Shown here one piece after another: positions 24,878 to 34,557 of a stretch of 64,000 nt of DNA (position 1 is the stretch's first letter; each line of letters opens with the position of its first letter). The DNA is from Halobacteriovoraceae bacterium (GTDB taxonomy: Bacteria; Bdellovibrionota; Bacteriovoracia; Bacteriovoracales; Bacteriovoracaceae). The translations under genes and the position numbers were made by a program. Where the stretch lies: contig PASP01000006.1 in NCBI GenBank assembly GCA_002712005.1, positions 180,822 through 244,821 on the forward strand, read 5' to 3'. Under the pieces are notes generated by a model that worked only from the letters and a program-made list of their open reading frames with translations, ran no database searches and was not told the DNA's origin.

Positions 24878-26266
24878 ATGACGAAGAATTCAGACTACCA
24901 ATTTGATCTCATTGTCATCGGAGGAGGATCCGGTGGAGTCCGTTCTGCAAGATGGGCAGCTTCTCTAGGAGCGAAAGTGGCCATTTGTGAAGAGGATCGC
25001 TACGGAGGAACTTGTGTACTCAGAGGATGTATCCCTAAGAAAATGATGGTCTATGCTGGACACTTTTTAGATGACCTGCACACCGCAAAAGATTATGGGC
25101 TCGATATTGAATTTAAATCTCATGACTGGAATGGCTTTAGAGAAACAAGAGAAAAGGAACTCTCCCGCCTAAGTGGTCTCTATCAAAAAATGCTTGAAAA
25201 GAATGATGTCAAAGTCTTCCATCACAGAGGAAAGCTTGTCGACAAAAATACCGTAGCTGTAGGTGAAGAAAAGATCACCGCAAAGAATATCATCATTGCC
25301 GTCGGCGGAAGGCCGTGGCGCCCTGAAATTGAAGGAAAAGATTTGGCCATTGATTCTAATGGATTCTTTCAACTTACCCAAAGGCCTGAAAAAGTAGTGA
25401 TCAACGGAGGTGGCTTTATTGGAGTTGAGTTTGCTTGTCTTCTCAACCACCTCGGCAGTGAAGTTCACATGGTTTTGAGAAGTAATTCAATCCTTAGAGG
25501 TTTTGATAAAGAGGCAGCTTCTTTCTTACAAAAGAGTATGGAAGAAGCAGGGATTAAATTTCATCTTCAAAAGAATATAGAGAAAATTGAATTAGATAGC
25601 GAAGCTGGAAAAATCAAAAAGGTCACTTTAAAAGAAGAAGGCACAGGCCCTGAAGTACTTCACGTCAATGAAGTTATCTTGGCCACTGGTCGAGTCCCTA
25701 TGACGGACTCTCTAGGTCTTGAGAGTGCAGGAATTATTACAGATCAAAAAGGGGCTATTGTTGTTGATGAATACTCGAAGACGAATATTGAAAATATCTA
25801 TGCCGTGGGAGACGTTACCAATCGTATGAACCTCACCCCGGTGGCCCTTCAAGAAGGAATGCAAGTTGCGGAGGAACTCTACAATCAGACCAAGGTTCCT
25901 ATGACTTATGAAAATATTCCATCGGCCGTATTTTCCAGTCCTCCCCTCTCTACAGTGGGGATGACAGAAGAAGATTGTCAGTCAAAGAAACTTGACTATG
26001 AAGTCTACACTTCTTCTTTTAGACCTCTAAAATACACCTTAGGCGAGCGGCAAATTAGAACATTCATGAAAATGATAGTTAATAAGAAAGATCAAAGAGT
26101 CATCGGACTCCATATGGTTGGAGATGATGCTCCTGAAATTATTCAAGGTTTTGCCGTGGCCCTTAAAGCTGGAGCAACAAAGGAAATCTTTGATCAAACG
26201 ATTGGCCTCCACCCAAGTAGTGCCGAGGAGTTTGTAACCATGCGAACTCCACGATCCAATGAATAG
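24878..26266 (+). CDS. gor: Glutathione-disulfide reductase
   Basis: 462 residues. FAD/NAD(P)-dependent disulfide reductase. The FAD motif is VIGGGSGGVRSARWA; the redox pair is in GGTCVLRGCIPKKMMVYA, the form with x-R between the cysteines' variable positions found in cyanobacterial and plant-type glutathione reductases. The NADPH-binding GGGFIGVEFACLL, ATGRVPMTDSLGL and YAVGDVTNR follow. The C-terminal catalytic IGLHPSSAEEFVTMR supplies the His-Glu dyad. It reduces GSSG using NADPH in the cytoplasm. It sits 21 nt after the DTW gene and before a strong terminator. Confidence 0.93.
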   Translation: MTKNSDYQFDLIVIGGGSGGVRSARWAASLGAKVAICEEDRYGGTCVLRGCIPKKMMVYAGHFLDDLHTAKDYGLDIEFKSHDWNGFRETREKELSRLSGLYQKMLEKNDVKVFHHRGKLVDKNTVAVGEEKITAKNIIIAVGGRPWRPEIEGKDLAIDSNGFFQLTQRPEKVVINGGGFIGVEFACLLNHLGSEVHMVLRSNSILRGFDKEAASFLQKSMEEAGIKFHLQKNIEKIELDSEAGKIKKVTLKEEGTGPEVLHVNEVILATGRVPMTDSLGLESAGIITDQKGAIVVDEYSKTNIENIYAVGDVTNRMNLTPVALQEGMQVAEELYNQTKVPMTYENIPSAVFSSPPLSTVGMTEEDCQSKKLDYEVYTSSFRPLKYTLGERQIRTFMKMIVNKKDQRVIGLHMVGDDAPEIIQGFAVALKAGATKEIFDQTIGLHPSSAEEFVTMRTPRSNE

Positions 26267-26300
26267 AAATTAATATTTTCTAAAAAATCATTTCGATATA

Positions 26301-26332
26301 AAAAAAGAGAGTCTTAAAGGACTCTCTTTTTT
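26301..26332. terminator. Bidirectional Rho-independent terminator after gor
   Basis: Stem built on GAGAGTC (26307-26313) and GACTCTC (26320-26326), extended by an A-run on the left and a T-run on the right. It serves the convergent gor and GNAT genes. Confidence 0.88.
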
Positions 26333-26366
26333 ATTAAGAATTAAAAATAAAAATTAGGGATATAGA

Positions 26367-26807
26367 TTAAACTTTACGTTCCCACTCTACAATCTGGCCA
26401 TCTTCTTTGGACTTAGCCGTCTTCCTATAACCATGACTTTCATTTAAAGAATACATACGAAAGTTGTCTATACGACAGTAGTGCTTGATTGTTTTAGCTC
26501 CTAATTCTTTGGCCTTCTTCTCAAAGAATTCTTTGATTTGATGATTGTAGCCAGAGCCTTGGTGATTAATTTTAAGTCCTGTATTCTTCGTTAGCAAAGA
26601 GCCGTCTTCTAACATAAAGAAAAGAGCAGCTACAATTTCATCGTCATCATTCTTTGCACCAAAGAGGGACCACCCCTCCTTAACTTCCTTCTTTATCTCT
26701 TCGAGATTCCAATTGAAGTCGGGTGAGTCACTGAAGGCATCAATTGTATAATCATAGATTCTTTGAATTTCTTTGGGTTTGCCTGCAGGAAAAAAATTTA
26801 AACTCAT
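26367..26807 (-). CDS. GNAT-family acetyltransferase-like protein
   Basis: 146 residues, the length of a single GNAT domain. The central strand ALFFMLEDGS is followed by LKINHQGSGYNHQIKEFF, matching the acetyl-CoA pyrophosphate loop (Q/R-x-x-G-x-G/A), then KELGAKTIKHYCRIDN and a final SLNESHGYRKT segment typical of the N-x-x-S/A...Y/F-x-x-x-GF/Y ending. The substrate is unknown. The start ATG has a GGACGGA ribosome binding site. It lies alone between two terminator-bounded units. Confidence 0.7.
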   Translation of the reverse strand: MSLNFFPAGKPKEIQRIYDYTIDAFSDSPDFNWNLEEIKKEVKEGWSLFGAKNDDDEIVAALFFMLEDGSLLTKNTGLKINHQGSGYNHQIKEFFEKKAKELGAKTIKHYCRIDNFRMYSLNESHGYRKTAKSKEDGQIVEWERKV

Positions 26808-26903
26808 ATAATTCCGTCCGTGGTGAGGTTAGGGCCTCTATTTTCAAACCATCGATTGGGGAGGCCAGACCAATTATATTCTTATTATATAAAGAAAGGG
26901 GGA

Positions 26904-27215
26904 TTATTTCATTTGACTGACATAAGCAGCAAGATCTGCAATATCTTGATCAGATAGATCTTTTATAAAAGGTAACATTTTAGGGTTCTTACGATCTGTC
27001 CCCTCTTTAAAGAGTTTAATCGTAGAGATGATATACCAGTCATATTGACCAGCAATCTTAGGCGCTTGTTGAGAAGGATCACCCATTCCGTCTTCTCCAT
27101 GACATTGAACACAAGTCTTATAAAGAGTAGCACCTCTTTTCGCATCTTGGGCCATGATATTTTGAGAAGTAATACTGATGAATGCAGTAATTAGGGTAAG
27201 TGTGAGCAATTTCAC
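26904..27215 (-). CDS. Class I cytochrome c (periplasmic, about 10 kDa)
   Basis: 103 residues from GTG 27215. Signal peptide VKLLTLTLITAFISITSQNIMA; heme attachment CVQCH near residue 33; axial Met in NPKMLPFIKDLSDQD; the ending DIADLAAYVSQMK is the usual last helix of these cytochromes. It is an electron carrier of the periplasm and would need the CcsA/CcsB system encoded at 31-34.5 kb for heme attachment. The GTG start is chosen because GGAGG sits 5 nt before it; the TTG at 27227 lies in front of that site. Confidence 0.92.
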   Translation of the reverse strand: MKLLTLTLITAFISITSQNIMAQDAKRGATLYKTCVQCHGEDGMGDPSQQAPKIAGQYDWYIISTIKLFKEGTDRKNPKMLPFIKDLSDQDIADLAAYVSQMK

Positions 27216-27316
27216 GACATCCTCCAAAAAATTGAATAAGAAGTTATACTGCTAATGTAACGGGATTTCAGGATATCGGCAACAATTTTAGTAGGTTGAA
27301 GAGGAAAGTCTAATTT

Positions 27317-28009
27317 ATGAAGCCGCAGCATAAAAAAATTTATTTGATAGGACCCTTATTAGATCAAATGGATTCGATTCAAATTGAATCTGCAGATTTA
27401 GTCATCTTCATTGATGCTGCAATTAGTTATCGAGATAGAGTCCACTTCACATGCAAGAGTATTTCTCTCGGAGATGGAGACGGAATCCCATGGGACAAGG
27501 GAGACTTTAAAAAAAATGACAAAGAAAGCTACAAAGGAAGCTACAAAGAAACGCTCGATATCCTCGCCCCCACAGAAAAAGACGAAAGCGACTTCAAACT
27601 CGCCCTCAATCACATAGAGACTCAGTTCCCTAGCCTTCCCAGCATAGAAATGACGGCCATAGGTCTTTGGGGTGGACGCTTAGATCATCAAATCAGCATT
27701 TTTGGTGAATTCATAAGCTTCCTCAATCTTCAAAAGAATAAGTGTGAGCAAGAGATTATCGTCACTTTTCACAATCACAACTTAGAGAAAGTGGCTTACC
27801 TCACCAATCGGTCACAAGAAGATTACTCTCACCATGGATTATTCTCTCTCTTTTGCTTAGAAAAGCAGAAATTTAATATGACAGGACAAGTGAAATATCC
27901 TCTGAATGATCAGTTTCTCTCCCCTCTTAGTTCCCATGGCCTCAGTAACGAAGCCCATGGAGAATTTAAAATTGAGAGCGACCAACCCTACCTTATTTTA
28001 TTTCCCTAA
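27317..28009 (+). CDS. Thiamine pyrophosphokinase-like protein
   Basis: 230 residues. Thiamine pyrophosphokinase motifs in order: LVIFIDAAISY (usually aaDgGa), SLGDGDG (usually GDfDS), then TEKDESDFKLAL (usually KDxTDxExAL) and GLWGGRLDHQISIFGE (usually GGRxDHxxxN). The family fold therefore looks present, although the first two motifs are divergent, so activity on thiamine is not certain. No TPP riboswitch or thiamine gene is adjacent. A short in-frame tandem duplication encodes SYKGSYKE near residue 75. Ribosome binding site GAGGAAAG upstream of ATG. Confidence 0.65.
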   Translation: MKPQHKKIYLIGPLLDQMDSIQIESADLVIFIDAAISYRDRVHFTCKSISLGDGDGIPWDKGDFKKNDKESYKGSYKETLDILAPTEKDESDFKLALNHIETQFPSLPSIEMTAIGLWGGRLDHQISIFGEFISFLNLQKNKCEQEIIVTFHNHNLEKVAYLTNRSQEDYSHHGLFSLFCLEKQKFNMTGQVKYPLNDQFLSPLSSHGLSNEAHGEFKIESDQPYLILFP

Positions 28010-28036
28010 AGCGATGACCTTGCAAAGCTCATCGCT
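28010..28036. terminator. Hairpin between convergent genes, possible terminator
   Basis: Stem AGCGATGA / TCATCGCT (28010-28017, 28029-28036), 11-nt loop, directly after the TAA of the 27317 gene and before the convergent acylase stop. It has only a weak T-run, so termination strength is doubtful. Confidence 0.5.
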
Positions 28037-28050
28037 CTATGAATTTCAAT

Positions 28051-30393
28051 CTATTTCTTTGGAGTAATTTCTAATCGACTGTGGCGTTCATCTTTATCAA
28101 GACTTCCTTTTAAAAGACTCGCTCGATAGGCCCCATCCTTGAAGAGCTCCCACTGATTGGAAAAGAATGGACTCTTCCAGTGACCACTATTTCCCGTAGG
28201 AAGTACGGCCAGGGAGTCCTCGGGCCGATTGAAATCGATAAGTCTACGTGAAGAGGGACCGGCCTTAACCGTGTGATCTTCACGACAACCTACTCTGCGT
28301 AAATTATTGATCGTATCCATTGCTCCAGATACGGGATAGGGGCCAAGATTGAAAATTTTCCCCAACCATTTACCTCCTTTTGAAAGTGGATGAGAAATGG
28401 TGAGAGAATGCAGCTGTCCCCACTCGGCCTTAGACCAATCCCCAAATCGGTTATTGAATTGGGACACTGTCTTCTCAAAAGCAGAGCGAATTTCGTGATA
28501 AGGATTGTCTCTTAAAATGCGCTTTCTCACGTGTTGCGCATAGAAATTGGTATCACAATATTCGAGATAATATTCTTTAATGGGAAGGAGAAGTTCTTTA
28601 CCCGTGAGCAAAAACGTATTTTGAAAAAGGGAGGCGGCAACTGATTCTTTATTAAATCTTCCGTCCCACTTCTTAAGAAGTTCAAGGGCAGAGCGGATCT
28701 CTTCACTTTTCTTTCCCTTATATAACTCATAGGCCTTAAGAATTTGATCTCTTACAGGAAAAGTGAGAATCGAGGTACTCGAAGTTTGCAAATATTTATT
28801 CTCTTCTAAACTCCATTTATCCTTGGCCATAAGAAGAGAATGAATGGTCTCATAGCGATCACTTGGTTGATAATAACCAGGGTAATCACCTTCCACAGGC
28901 CGATGGTTTGCCGAGGCAATAACACCAGATTCAGGATTAATAAGATGGGCCCTCTCATCAAATTCAACATCCCCTAGCCACTCATAAAGACCTTCACTGC
29001 CTTCATAGATAAGATCACCTGTCATATGCTCAGGCCTTAAAGGAAGGGAACCAAAGAGAAAGCGTGCAATATTTCCCTGTGCATCGGCGTAGATAATATT
29101 GAGCCCTGGGCTCTTTGCCAGAGATAGAGCGTTATAGAATTCATCATAAGACTTAGCATTCATCATTTTATAAAAGGCCAAAGGGGCTTGATTGGCCTCG
29201 TGAAAGTGACCCCACTTCATGGCCAACTTTCCCTCCATCAAAGGATGAACTTTATCGAGGATGGGGCCATGAACTCCCCAAAAGAGATCGAGTTCATGAT
29301 CGTCTTCTCCCTTGATTTTTATAACTTCATGCCGCTTTTCCATAGGCAACCATTGACCTTTATAGTGAAGATTATCGCCTTTGATTTCTTCTCTATAAAA
29401 ATCCATGTCATCAATATAAGAAATGGTTACCCCCCAACCCAAATGCTGATTGTGTCCCATTGCTGCAAAAGGAACCCCTGGAACAAAGAGACCAGCAAAG
29501 GGTCCTTCTCCCCAATCGACAACACTTTCGTACCAAATTCCAGGTAGGGAAAATTGAACGTGGGGATCAGAGGCCAAAATAGGTTTTCCCGACTTTGATT
29601 TCTTTCCAGAAAGCGCCCAAGCATTACTGCCGTCAAACATCCCAATATTTTCTTCCAACCAGAGATGGGCCTTTTGCCATATCTGAGAATCGTGACGATT
29701 AACTTTTTGAGAGACTCTCTTTGTTTTCTTTTTGAGGGGACGAGTTCGCAGTGAATTGGTATAGTCTTCTCCCTTTTCTCTTTTAATTTTATCTAATAAG
29801 AGATCCACTTTAAAAGACTGAGCAAAGCTATAGGACATATATCCCAACATTCCATAACCATCTAAGAGATCAAATTTCTTAGGCACCATTCCCAATAATT
29901 TATACTCATATGGCCAATTTCCCCGATCAATATATTGATTAACCCCATCGTAGAATGCATCCATAAGAGTTTTTAGGCGAGGATCTATTCCACCATTGGC
30001 CACCTTCTCTTGAACTCCATAGATAAGACCAAGGGAGCGAAATAAGATATCCACTTCTAGTGCCGCCTTGCCAAAGACTTCAGAAACCTCTCCCCGAATC
30101 ACTCGACGAAGAAGATCCATTTGAAAGAGTCTATCCTGGGCCATAATAAGACCTAGAGCACGATAGAGGTCTTCTTCATTTGAGGCCTGAATATGGGGAA
30201 TCCCAAATTTATCATAATCTACTTGAACCTTTTCTTTTAAGCGAAGGAGCTGAATTTCACCAGAATACTGAGGCTCTCCTAAGTGAGACCACCAAGCATA
30301 GAGACCAATAGATAAGATTGATAAAATAATCAGAATAGGGGCCACAATATATAAGATTTTTTTGTATAATGAACGGGAAGACTGCAGTGACAA
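28051..30393 (-). CDS. Penicillin acylase family (Ntn-hydrolase) protein
   Basis: 780 residues from TTG 30393. An N-terminal hydrophobic anchor (ILYIVAPILIILSILSIGLYAW) leads into the A-chain-like region (VQVDYDKFGIPHIQASNEEDLYRALGLIMAQDRLFQMDLLRR, a hallmark opening). The self-cleavage/nucleophile Ser (about residue 256) is in DGSNAWALSGKKS, followed by LASDPHVQFSLPGIWYE and GVPFAAMGHNQHLGWG. The family hydrolyses amide bonds of beta-lactams, acyl-homoserine lactones or other N-acyl compounds; the substrate is unknown. The TTG start with AGGAG 5 nt before it is preferred to the ATG at 30426, which would leave only 5 bp to the divergent gene. Confidence 0.9.
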   Translation of the reverse strand: MSLQSSRSLYKKILYIVAPILIILSILSIGLYAWWSHLGEPQYSGEIQLLRLKEKVQVDYDKFGIPHIQASNEEDLYRALGLIMAQDRLFQMDLLRRVIRGEVSEVFGKAALEVDILFRSLGLIYGVQEKVANGGIDPRLKTLMDAFYDGVNQYIDRGNWPYEYKLLGMVPKKFDLLDGYGMLGYMSYSFAQSFKVDLLLDKIKREKGEDYTNSLRTRPLKKKTKRVSQKVNRHDSQIWQKAHLWLEENIGMFDGSNAWALSGKKSKSGKPILASDPHVQFSLPGIWYESVVDWGEGPFAGLFVPGVPFAAMGHNQHLGWGVTISYIDDMDFYREEIKGDNLHYKGQWLPMEKRHEVIKIKGEDDHELDLFWGVHGPILDKVHPLMEGKLAMKWGHFHEANQAPLAFYKMMNAKSYDEFYNALSLAKSPGLNIIYADAQGNIARFLFGSLPLRPEHMTGDLIYEGSEGLYEWLGDVEFDERAHLINPESGVIASANHRPVEGDYPGYYQPSDRYETIHSLLMAKDKWSLEENKYLQTSSTSILTFPVRDQILKAYELYKGKKSEEIRSALELLKKWDGRFNKESVAASLFQNTFLLTGKELLLPIKEYYLEYCDTNFYAQHVRKRILRDNPYHEIRSAFEKTVSQFNNRFGDWSKAEWGQLHSLTISHPLSKGGKWLGKIFNLGPYPVSGAMDTINNLRRVGCREDHTVKAGPSSRRLIDFNRPEDSLAVLPTGNSGHWKSPFFSNQWELFKDGAYRASLLKGSLDKDERHSRLEITPKK

Positions 30394-30431
30394 GATAACT
30401 CCTACTCTAAAGAAAACGGAACCCATCTAGT

Positions 30432-31142
30432 ATGACTAAAAATATTCATAAAGACCATGCCTCAAAGCAAAAGCGTTTCCCTCTGATTGACTACACCCGG
30501 GGATTTGCCGTCTTACTCATGATTATTTTCCACTTCTCCTATGATCTCTCGGCCTTTAACTTTGTCCATATCGACTTTCAGAGAGATCTCTTTTGGTGGA
30601 TCTTCCCCCGAGTTATCGTTTTTTTCTTTCTCTATGCTATGGGACAATCTCTGGAGCTCGTGCACCAAAGCTCCATACAAATTAAAAAAGTTGGAAAGCG
30701 TTTTGCTAAAATTGGCTTCTTTGCCCTTTGTATCTCAACCTTCACTTATTTTGCCTTCCCTAAGAATTGGATCTACTTCGGAACTCTCCACTGTATTGCT
30801 CTAAGTTCGGTATTGGTTCTTCCCTTTGTGGGACGTCCAAAACTTACGGCCTTGGCTTCGGCCCTTATGCTAGTCCCCCTTCTTTGGGGCTTTCAATTGC
30901 CATGGTTTAAATTAGGTCATGCCTCTATGGATTATATCCCCCTCTTTCCCTGGATCGGGGTTGTTTTCTTGGGACAATTCTCGACTCATCTAGGCCTTCA
31001 TCGATATGGCCCTAACTCAATGAGTCTAAAATCCCTTCTTCTCCCGTTAGAGCTTATGGGACGACACTCTCTCCTTATTTATCTTATCCATCAACCTGTA
31101 TTATTTGGTCTCGTTAAGTTGTATCATGTTGCGACGTATTAA
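30432..31142 (+). CDS. DUF1624/acyltransferase-type membrane protein
   Basis: 236 residues with about six hydrophobic helices. The opening RFPLIDYTRGFAVLLMIIFHFSYDL and the ending FPWIGVVFLGQF... LELMGRHSLLIYLIHQPVLFG are signatures of the DUF1624 family, related to heparan-alpha-glucosaminide N-acetyltransferases. It is probably an inner-membrane enzyme that acylates an envelope sugar, but the substrate is unknown. The ribosome binding site is weak. It is transcribed divergently from the penicillin-acylase gene, with only 38 bp between the starts. Confidence 0.8.
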   Translation: MTKNIHKDHASKQKRFPLIDYTRGFAVLLMIIFHFSYDLSAFNFVHIDFQRDLFWWIFPRVIVFFFLYAMGQSLELVHQSSIQIKKVGKRFAKIGFFALCISTFTYFAFPKNWIYFGTLHCIALSSVLVLPFVGRPKLTALASALMLVPLLWGFQLPWFKLGHASMDYIPLFPWIGVVFLGQFSTHLGLHRYGPNSMSLKSLLLPLELMGRHSLLIYLIHQPVLFGLVKLYHVATY

Positions 31143-31247
31143 CGAATTAGACTCTTCTCTGACATTCGTAAGAATTCCAATCGTTCATTGAGGTTATGGG
31201 AATAAAGGTGTAAAAAAGGCTAAACATTTTTAAGGCTTTAGCTAGAC

Positions 31248-32909
31248 ATGACAATCAACACCCAAAAAATAGAAAAGACCCTAGGCGGTTTAAAATTCGC
31301 CGTAATTCTTCTCATTCTCTTCGCTCTTCTTATGATCGTGGGAACCTTTTGCGAAAGTTACTATGGAACAGACTTTGCGAATCGAGTGATCTACAAGACT
31401 TGGTTCTTTATGCTTCTTCAGTTTGGGATGTTTATTTCTATTATTTTTGCAGCCTTCTTACGTCTTCCCCCTAAGAAAAGACTCTATGGCTTTTATACCA
31501 TTCACGCAGGTCTCATCCTCATCGGAATGGGATCTTTCATGACTTACTATGCCGGTGTGGATGGCAGTATTGTGCTTCCTCCAAACTCTCCTTCTCGTGA
31601 AGTTATTCTAAGTGATGATATTATTAAAATGCGCTTTGAAAATGACGGACGAGTCGTAACCTATAAACTCCCTTACACATCTTTTGGAACGGATATTGAT
31701 GAAGAGTACGAAGATATTAAGTTAAGACGCTATCTTCCTTTTGCTGATAAGAAATTTAAATGGTTGGAAGCTAAAGAAAGCTATCCCAACACCGAGCCTA
31801 TTCACTCAACCCAATACTTCTTAAAGAATGCCTTTGTTACACAGGACCTTACCCTTTCCCTCCACCCCGAGGCCATAGACTTTGAATCGAACGCGACCTT
31901 AGGTCCCCTTACTGTACACTACCTTCCTTCTTCACTAGCGAAGTGTTTTGCCAAAGATAACCCATCAAAACTCATCTTATGGGATAAACAAGAAGAGAGC
32001 TGCTTTACTCCAGAAGAAAAAGAGATTTCAATTCAAAAGACCAAAGAGGGCAATCGTTTTCTCGTCTATCAAAAAGAGAATATCTATTTTAGTTTCTTTC
32101 CCGACATGAGCCCATGGCCACTTGATGAAAAGATGCAGGTCATACGCGGGGGAAGTTTACGAATTTTTTCTAAGAAGCTCTTTGAAGATTCACCTAATCT
32201 CTTTCTCTTTGGAACTGCTACTTCCTGGTTTGACAAAGATGAAGGCACTTGGAATTACCAAAATTTTGCCACCGGTAAAAAGGAAGACAAGACTGTCATT
32301 CTCCCGTGGATGGGTCTTGAAGTCACCATGCTTGATCATAAGGAAAGAAAAGTTCCTGGCCTTGTTCCCACTGAAGTCCTTCCTATTCAAAAGAATAACG
32401 AAATGATTAAAGGCCAAACGAGGGCCTTGGAGTTAGAAGTTCAGAATAAAAAGTATTGGGTAACTAACGACACCCCCGTCCAACTTCTTATCGATGGTAG
32501 AAAGGTTGTATTCTATCTTGAAAAAGAGAGCCTAACCTTGCCCTTTGAATTTGTATTAACCAAATTTAAAATGGAAAAAGATCCAGGAACCAATCGACCA
32601 GCGAGTTATGAAAGTTTTGTTCGTCTCTTCACAAGCGAAGGAACTCAAAATCATCATATTTATATGAATAATCCGCTCAAACATATGGGCTTTACTTTCT
32701 ATCAAGCTTCCTACTCTCAGGATCGCCAAGGAAATTATATTTCAACCCTGTCCGTAAACGTCGACCCAGGACGTCCATTTAAATATGCCGGCTCCCTCAT
32801 GCTTGTATTTGGAAGTATGTGGCATTACTTTCTCAACTATAGAAAGAGAAAAAAGAAAAATATTACTCCTCTTGTACCTGGTGTAGAAGACGATATTCAA
32901 AAGGCATAA
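31248..32909 (+). CDS. ccsB: Cytochrome c biogenesis protein CcsB (ResB family)
   Basis: 553 residues. The N-terminus has the ResB opening LGGLKFAVILLILFALLMIVGT and two further helices (WFFMLLQFGMFISIIFAAFL, GFYTIHAGLILIGMGSFM). A large extracytoplasmic domain (about 110-500) follows, with the ResB-type ending HMGFTFYQASYSQD and a last helix FKYAGSLMLVFGSMWHYFL. Together with CcsA, 15 nt downstream, it forms the System II heme-handling complex that attaches heme to apocytochromes in the periplasm. The cytochrome c at 26.9 kb is a possible client. Confidence 0.92.
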   Translation: MTINTQKIEKTLGGLKFAVILLILFALLMIVGTFCESYYGTDFANRVIYKTWFFMLLQFGMFISIIFAAFLRLPPKKRLYGFYTIHAGLILIGMGSFMTYYAGVDGSIVLPPNSPSREVILSDDIIKMRFENDGRVVTYKLPYTSFGTDIDEEYEDIKLRRYLPFADKKFKWLEAKESYPNTEPIHSTQYFLKNAFVTQDLTLSLHPEAIDFESNATLGPLTVHYLPSSLAKCFAKDNPSKLILWDKQEESCFTPEEKEISIQKTKEGNRFLVYQKENIYFSFFPDMSPWPLDEKMQVIRGGSLRIFSKKLFEDSPNLFLFGTATSWFDKDEGTWNYQNFATGKKEDKTVILPWMGLEVTMLDHKERKVPGLVPTEVLPIQKNNEMIKGQTRALELEVQNKKYWVTNDTPVQLLIDGRKVVFYLEKESLTLPFEFVLTKFKMEKDPGTNRPASYESFVRLFTSEGTQNHHIYMNNPLKHMGFTFYQASYSQDRQGNYISTLSVNVDPGRPFKYAGSLMLVFGSMWHYFLNYRKRKKKNITPLVPGVEDDIQKA

Positions 32910-32924
32910 TCTCATAGGATATTT

Positions 32925-34511
32925 ATGAAAAATAGAATGACCTTATTCGTAACTTTATTTTTAACCCTTCAATCTTCATTGATCTTACTCGCTCCCAGTG
33001 CGTATGCAGAGATTGAGCAAACTTACTTCTGTGATGACAAGCTTGGAGATACTCCTATCCGTCAAGGCGGTCGAGTAAAGCCTCTCTATGTCCACGCTGT
33101 AGATATGATGAAATACCTTACTGGAAAGAAGGGTTATGAAAACCTCTCGGCCGTGCAAACTTATTGCCTCCTAAGCCTTAAAGGTATGTCTCTCAAAAGT
33201 GATATCAAACTCGCGGCCAGAGTTGATCATGTAGAGGCGCAAGAGTACTTTGATCTTCCTGAAGGCCAAAAAACAATTCTATTTGATGATCTCATTGAGA
33301 GAATTCGTGATCTTCAAATTGAAACAAGACGGATAAAAGAAGAAACTGCTTATAAAAAGGCCATGACAAAACTTCTCAATCAAACTGGTCTTTACCAAGA
33401 AATCATTCAAGGAAATAATTGGCTACTTCCCGCCGTTACAGGAAATCGAACGGACTGGATTCCTATTACTTCTTTTTTAAGAGAAGACAAGATCTTAGAG
33501 GCCAAGGCCAATCAAGCTCAGAGTCCCTTTCAGAAAGTTATATTTGATGAAGTTGAACGCTTCGATAAAATTACCGATGCTCCCTACCATCTTGAATATA
33601 AGTATGCCAAAGCAAGACTCCCTATCATAGCTATGATGATTACTTTCTTGGCCCTCATAACACTAACAATCTTTAAGAAGTTTACGGCAACTTTGATCCT
33701 TGCAGGAATAACCATAGCTCTACAATTGGCCCTGATTACAATTAGAGTTCTCATTAGTGGAAGAGCTCCTATTACAAATATGTACGAAACCGTTATGTTC
33801 TCAGGCTTTGGAGCACTCTTTCTCTCTATGCTCATTGGTCACTTCAAAAAAGAAAAGGCCTTTATTTACGTAGGCCTAATGTTCAATGCCTGTACCCTAA
33901 TGATGATGAATTTTGCGACAGGAATGTTAAGTGATGCTATTTCTCCTCTGGTCCCTGTGTTGAGAGATAATTTTTGGCTCTCCACTCACGTGACAACTAT
34001 TATTCTCTCCTATGGTGCCTTGGCCCTTAGTTGGATCATGGCCAATACCGTTCTTATTAAAAGTAGCTTCGGAAAACTCACCAAAGCAGATGAAGTCTAT
34101 TATTCTGATCTTATCTATACGATTCTCAAATACGGAACGATTATGCTCGGAGCTGGAATTATTCTAGGTGGAGTTTGGGCCGACTACAGTTGGGGACGCT
34201 TCTGGGGCTGGGATCCAAAGAAGACTTGGAGTCTTATTGCCTTTGTCATCTATATGGCCATTTTACATGGGCGCTACACCAATTGGATTCCCAATAGCCG
34301 CTTCATCCCCCTTGTTGCCGGAGCATTTATGTCAATTATGATGGCCTGGTTCGGAGTCAATTATATCTTGGCCTCAGGTCTTCACTCCTATGGATTTAGC
34401 GAAGGTGGAGCTATTTTTCTAGGAAGCTTTTTCTTAGCGCAAACTTTGATTATAATAATCACAACATTAAAAAGTAATTTATCTAAAACAGTGGTCCAGG
34501 CCCATGAATAG
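32925..34511 (+). CDS. ccsA: Cytochrome c biogenesis protein CcsA (heme handling)
   Basis: 528 residues. A signal-like N-terminus (FVTLFLTLQSSLILLAPSAYA) precedes a 200-residue exported extension (TPIRQGGRVKPLYVHAVDMMKYLTG...), of the sort found before CcsA in several non-model phyla. Then come eight or so helices with TNMYETVMFSGF and the tryptophan-rich heme motif WGRFWGWDPKKTWSLIAF near residue 425, and His residues in the flanking helices (STHVTTIILSY, LHGRYTNW, LHSYGF). It conducts heme across the membrane and presents it to CcsB and the apocytochrome. It is co-transcribed with ccsB and probably the downstream kinase. Confidence 0.93.
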   Translation: MKNRMTLFVTLFLTLQSSLILLAPSAYAEIEQTYFCDDKLGDTPIRQGGRVKPLYVHAVDMMKYLTGKKGYENLSAVQTYCLLSLKGMSLKSDIKLAARVDHVEAQEYFDLPEGQKTILFDDLIERIRDLQIETRRIKEETAYKKAMTKLLNQTGLYQEIIQGNNWLLPAVTGNRTDWIPITSFLREDKILEAKANQAQSPFQKVIFDEVERFDKITDAPYHLEYKYAKARLPIIAMMITFLALITLTIFKKFTATLILAGITIALQLALITIRVLISGRAPITNMYETVMFSGFGALFLSMLIGHFKKEKAFIYVGLMFNACTLMMMNFATGMLSDAISPLVPVLRDNFWLSTHVTTIILSYGALALSWIMANTVLIKSSFGKLTKADEVYYSDLIYTILKYGTIMLGAGIILGGVWADYSWGRFWGWDPKKTWSLIAFVIYMAILHGRYTNWIPNSRFIPLVAGAFMSIMMAWFGVNYILASGLHSYGFSEGGAIFLGSFFLAQTLIIIITTLKSNLSKTVVQAHE

Positions 34512-34557
34512 ACTGGTCCATTAAGCTTTGATCTCATTATAAGAGGGGGCGCAGGTT

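Noticed and set aside
27240-27316. TPP riboswitch before the thiamine-pyrophosphokinase-like gene
   Set aside because: The 77-nt leader lacks the conserved CUGAGA and surrounding stems; only a normal ribosome binding site is seen.
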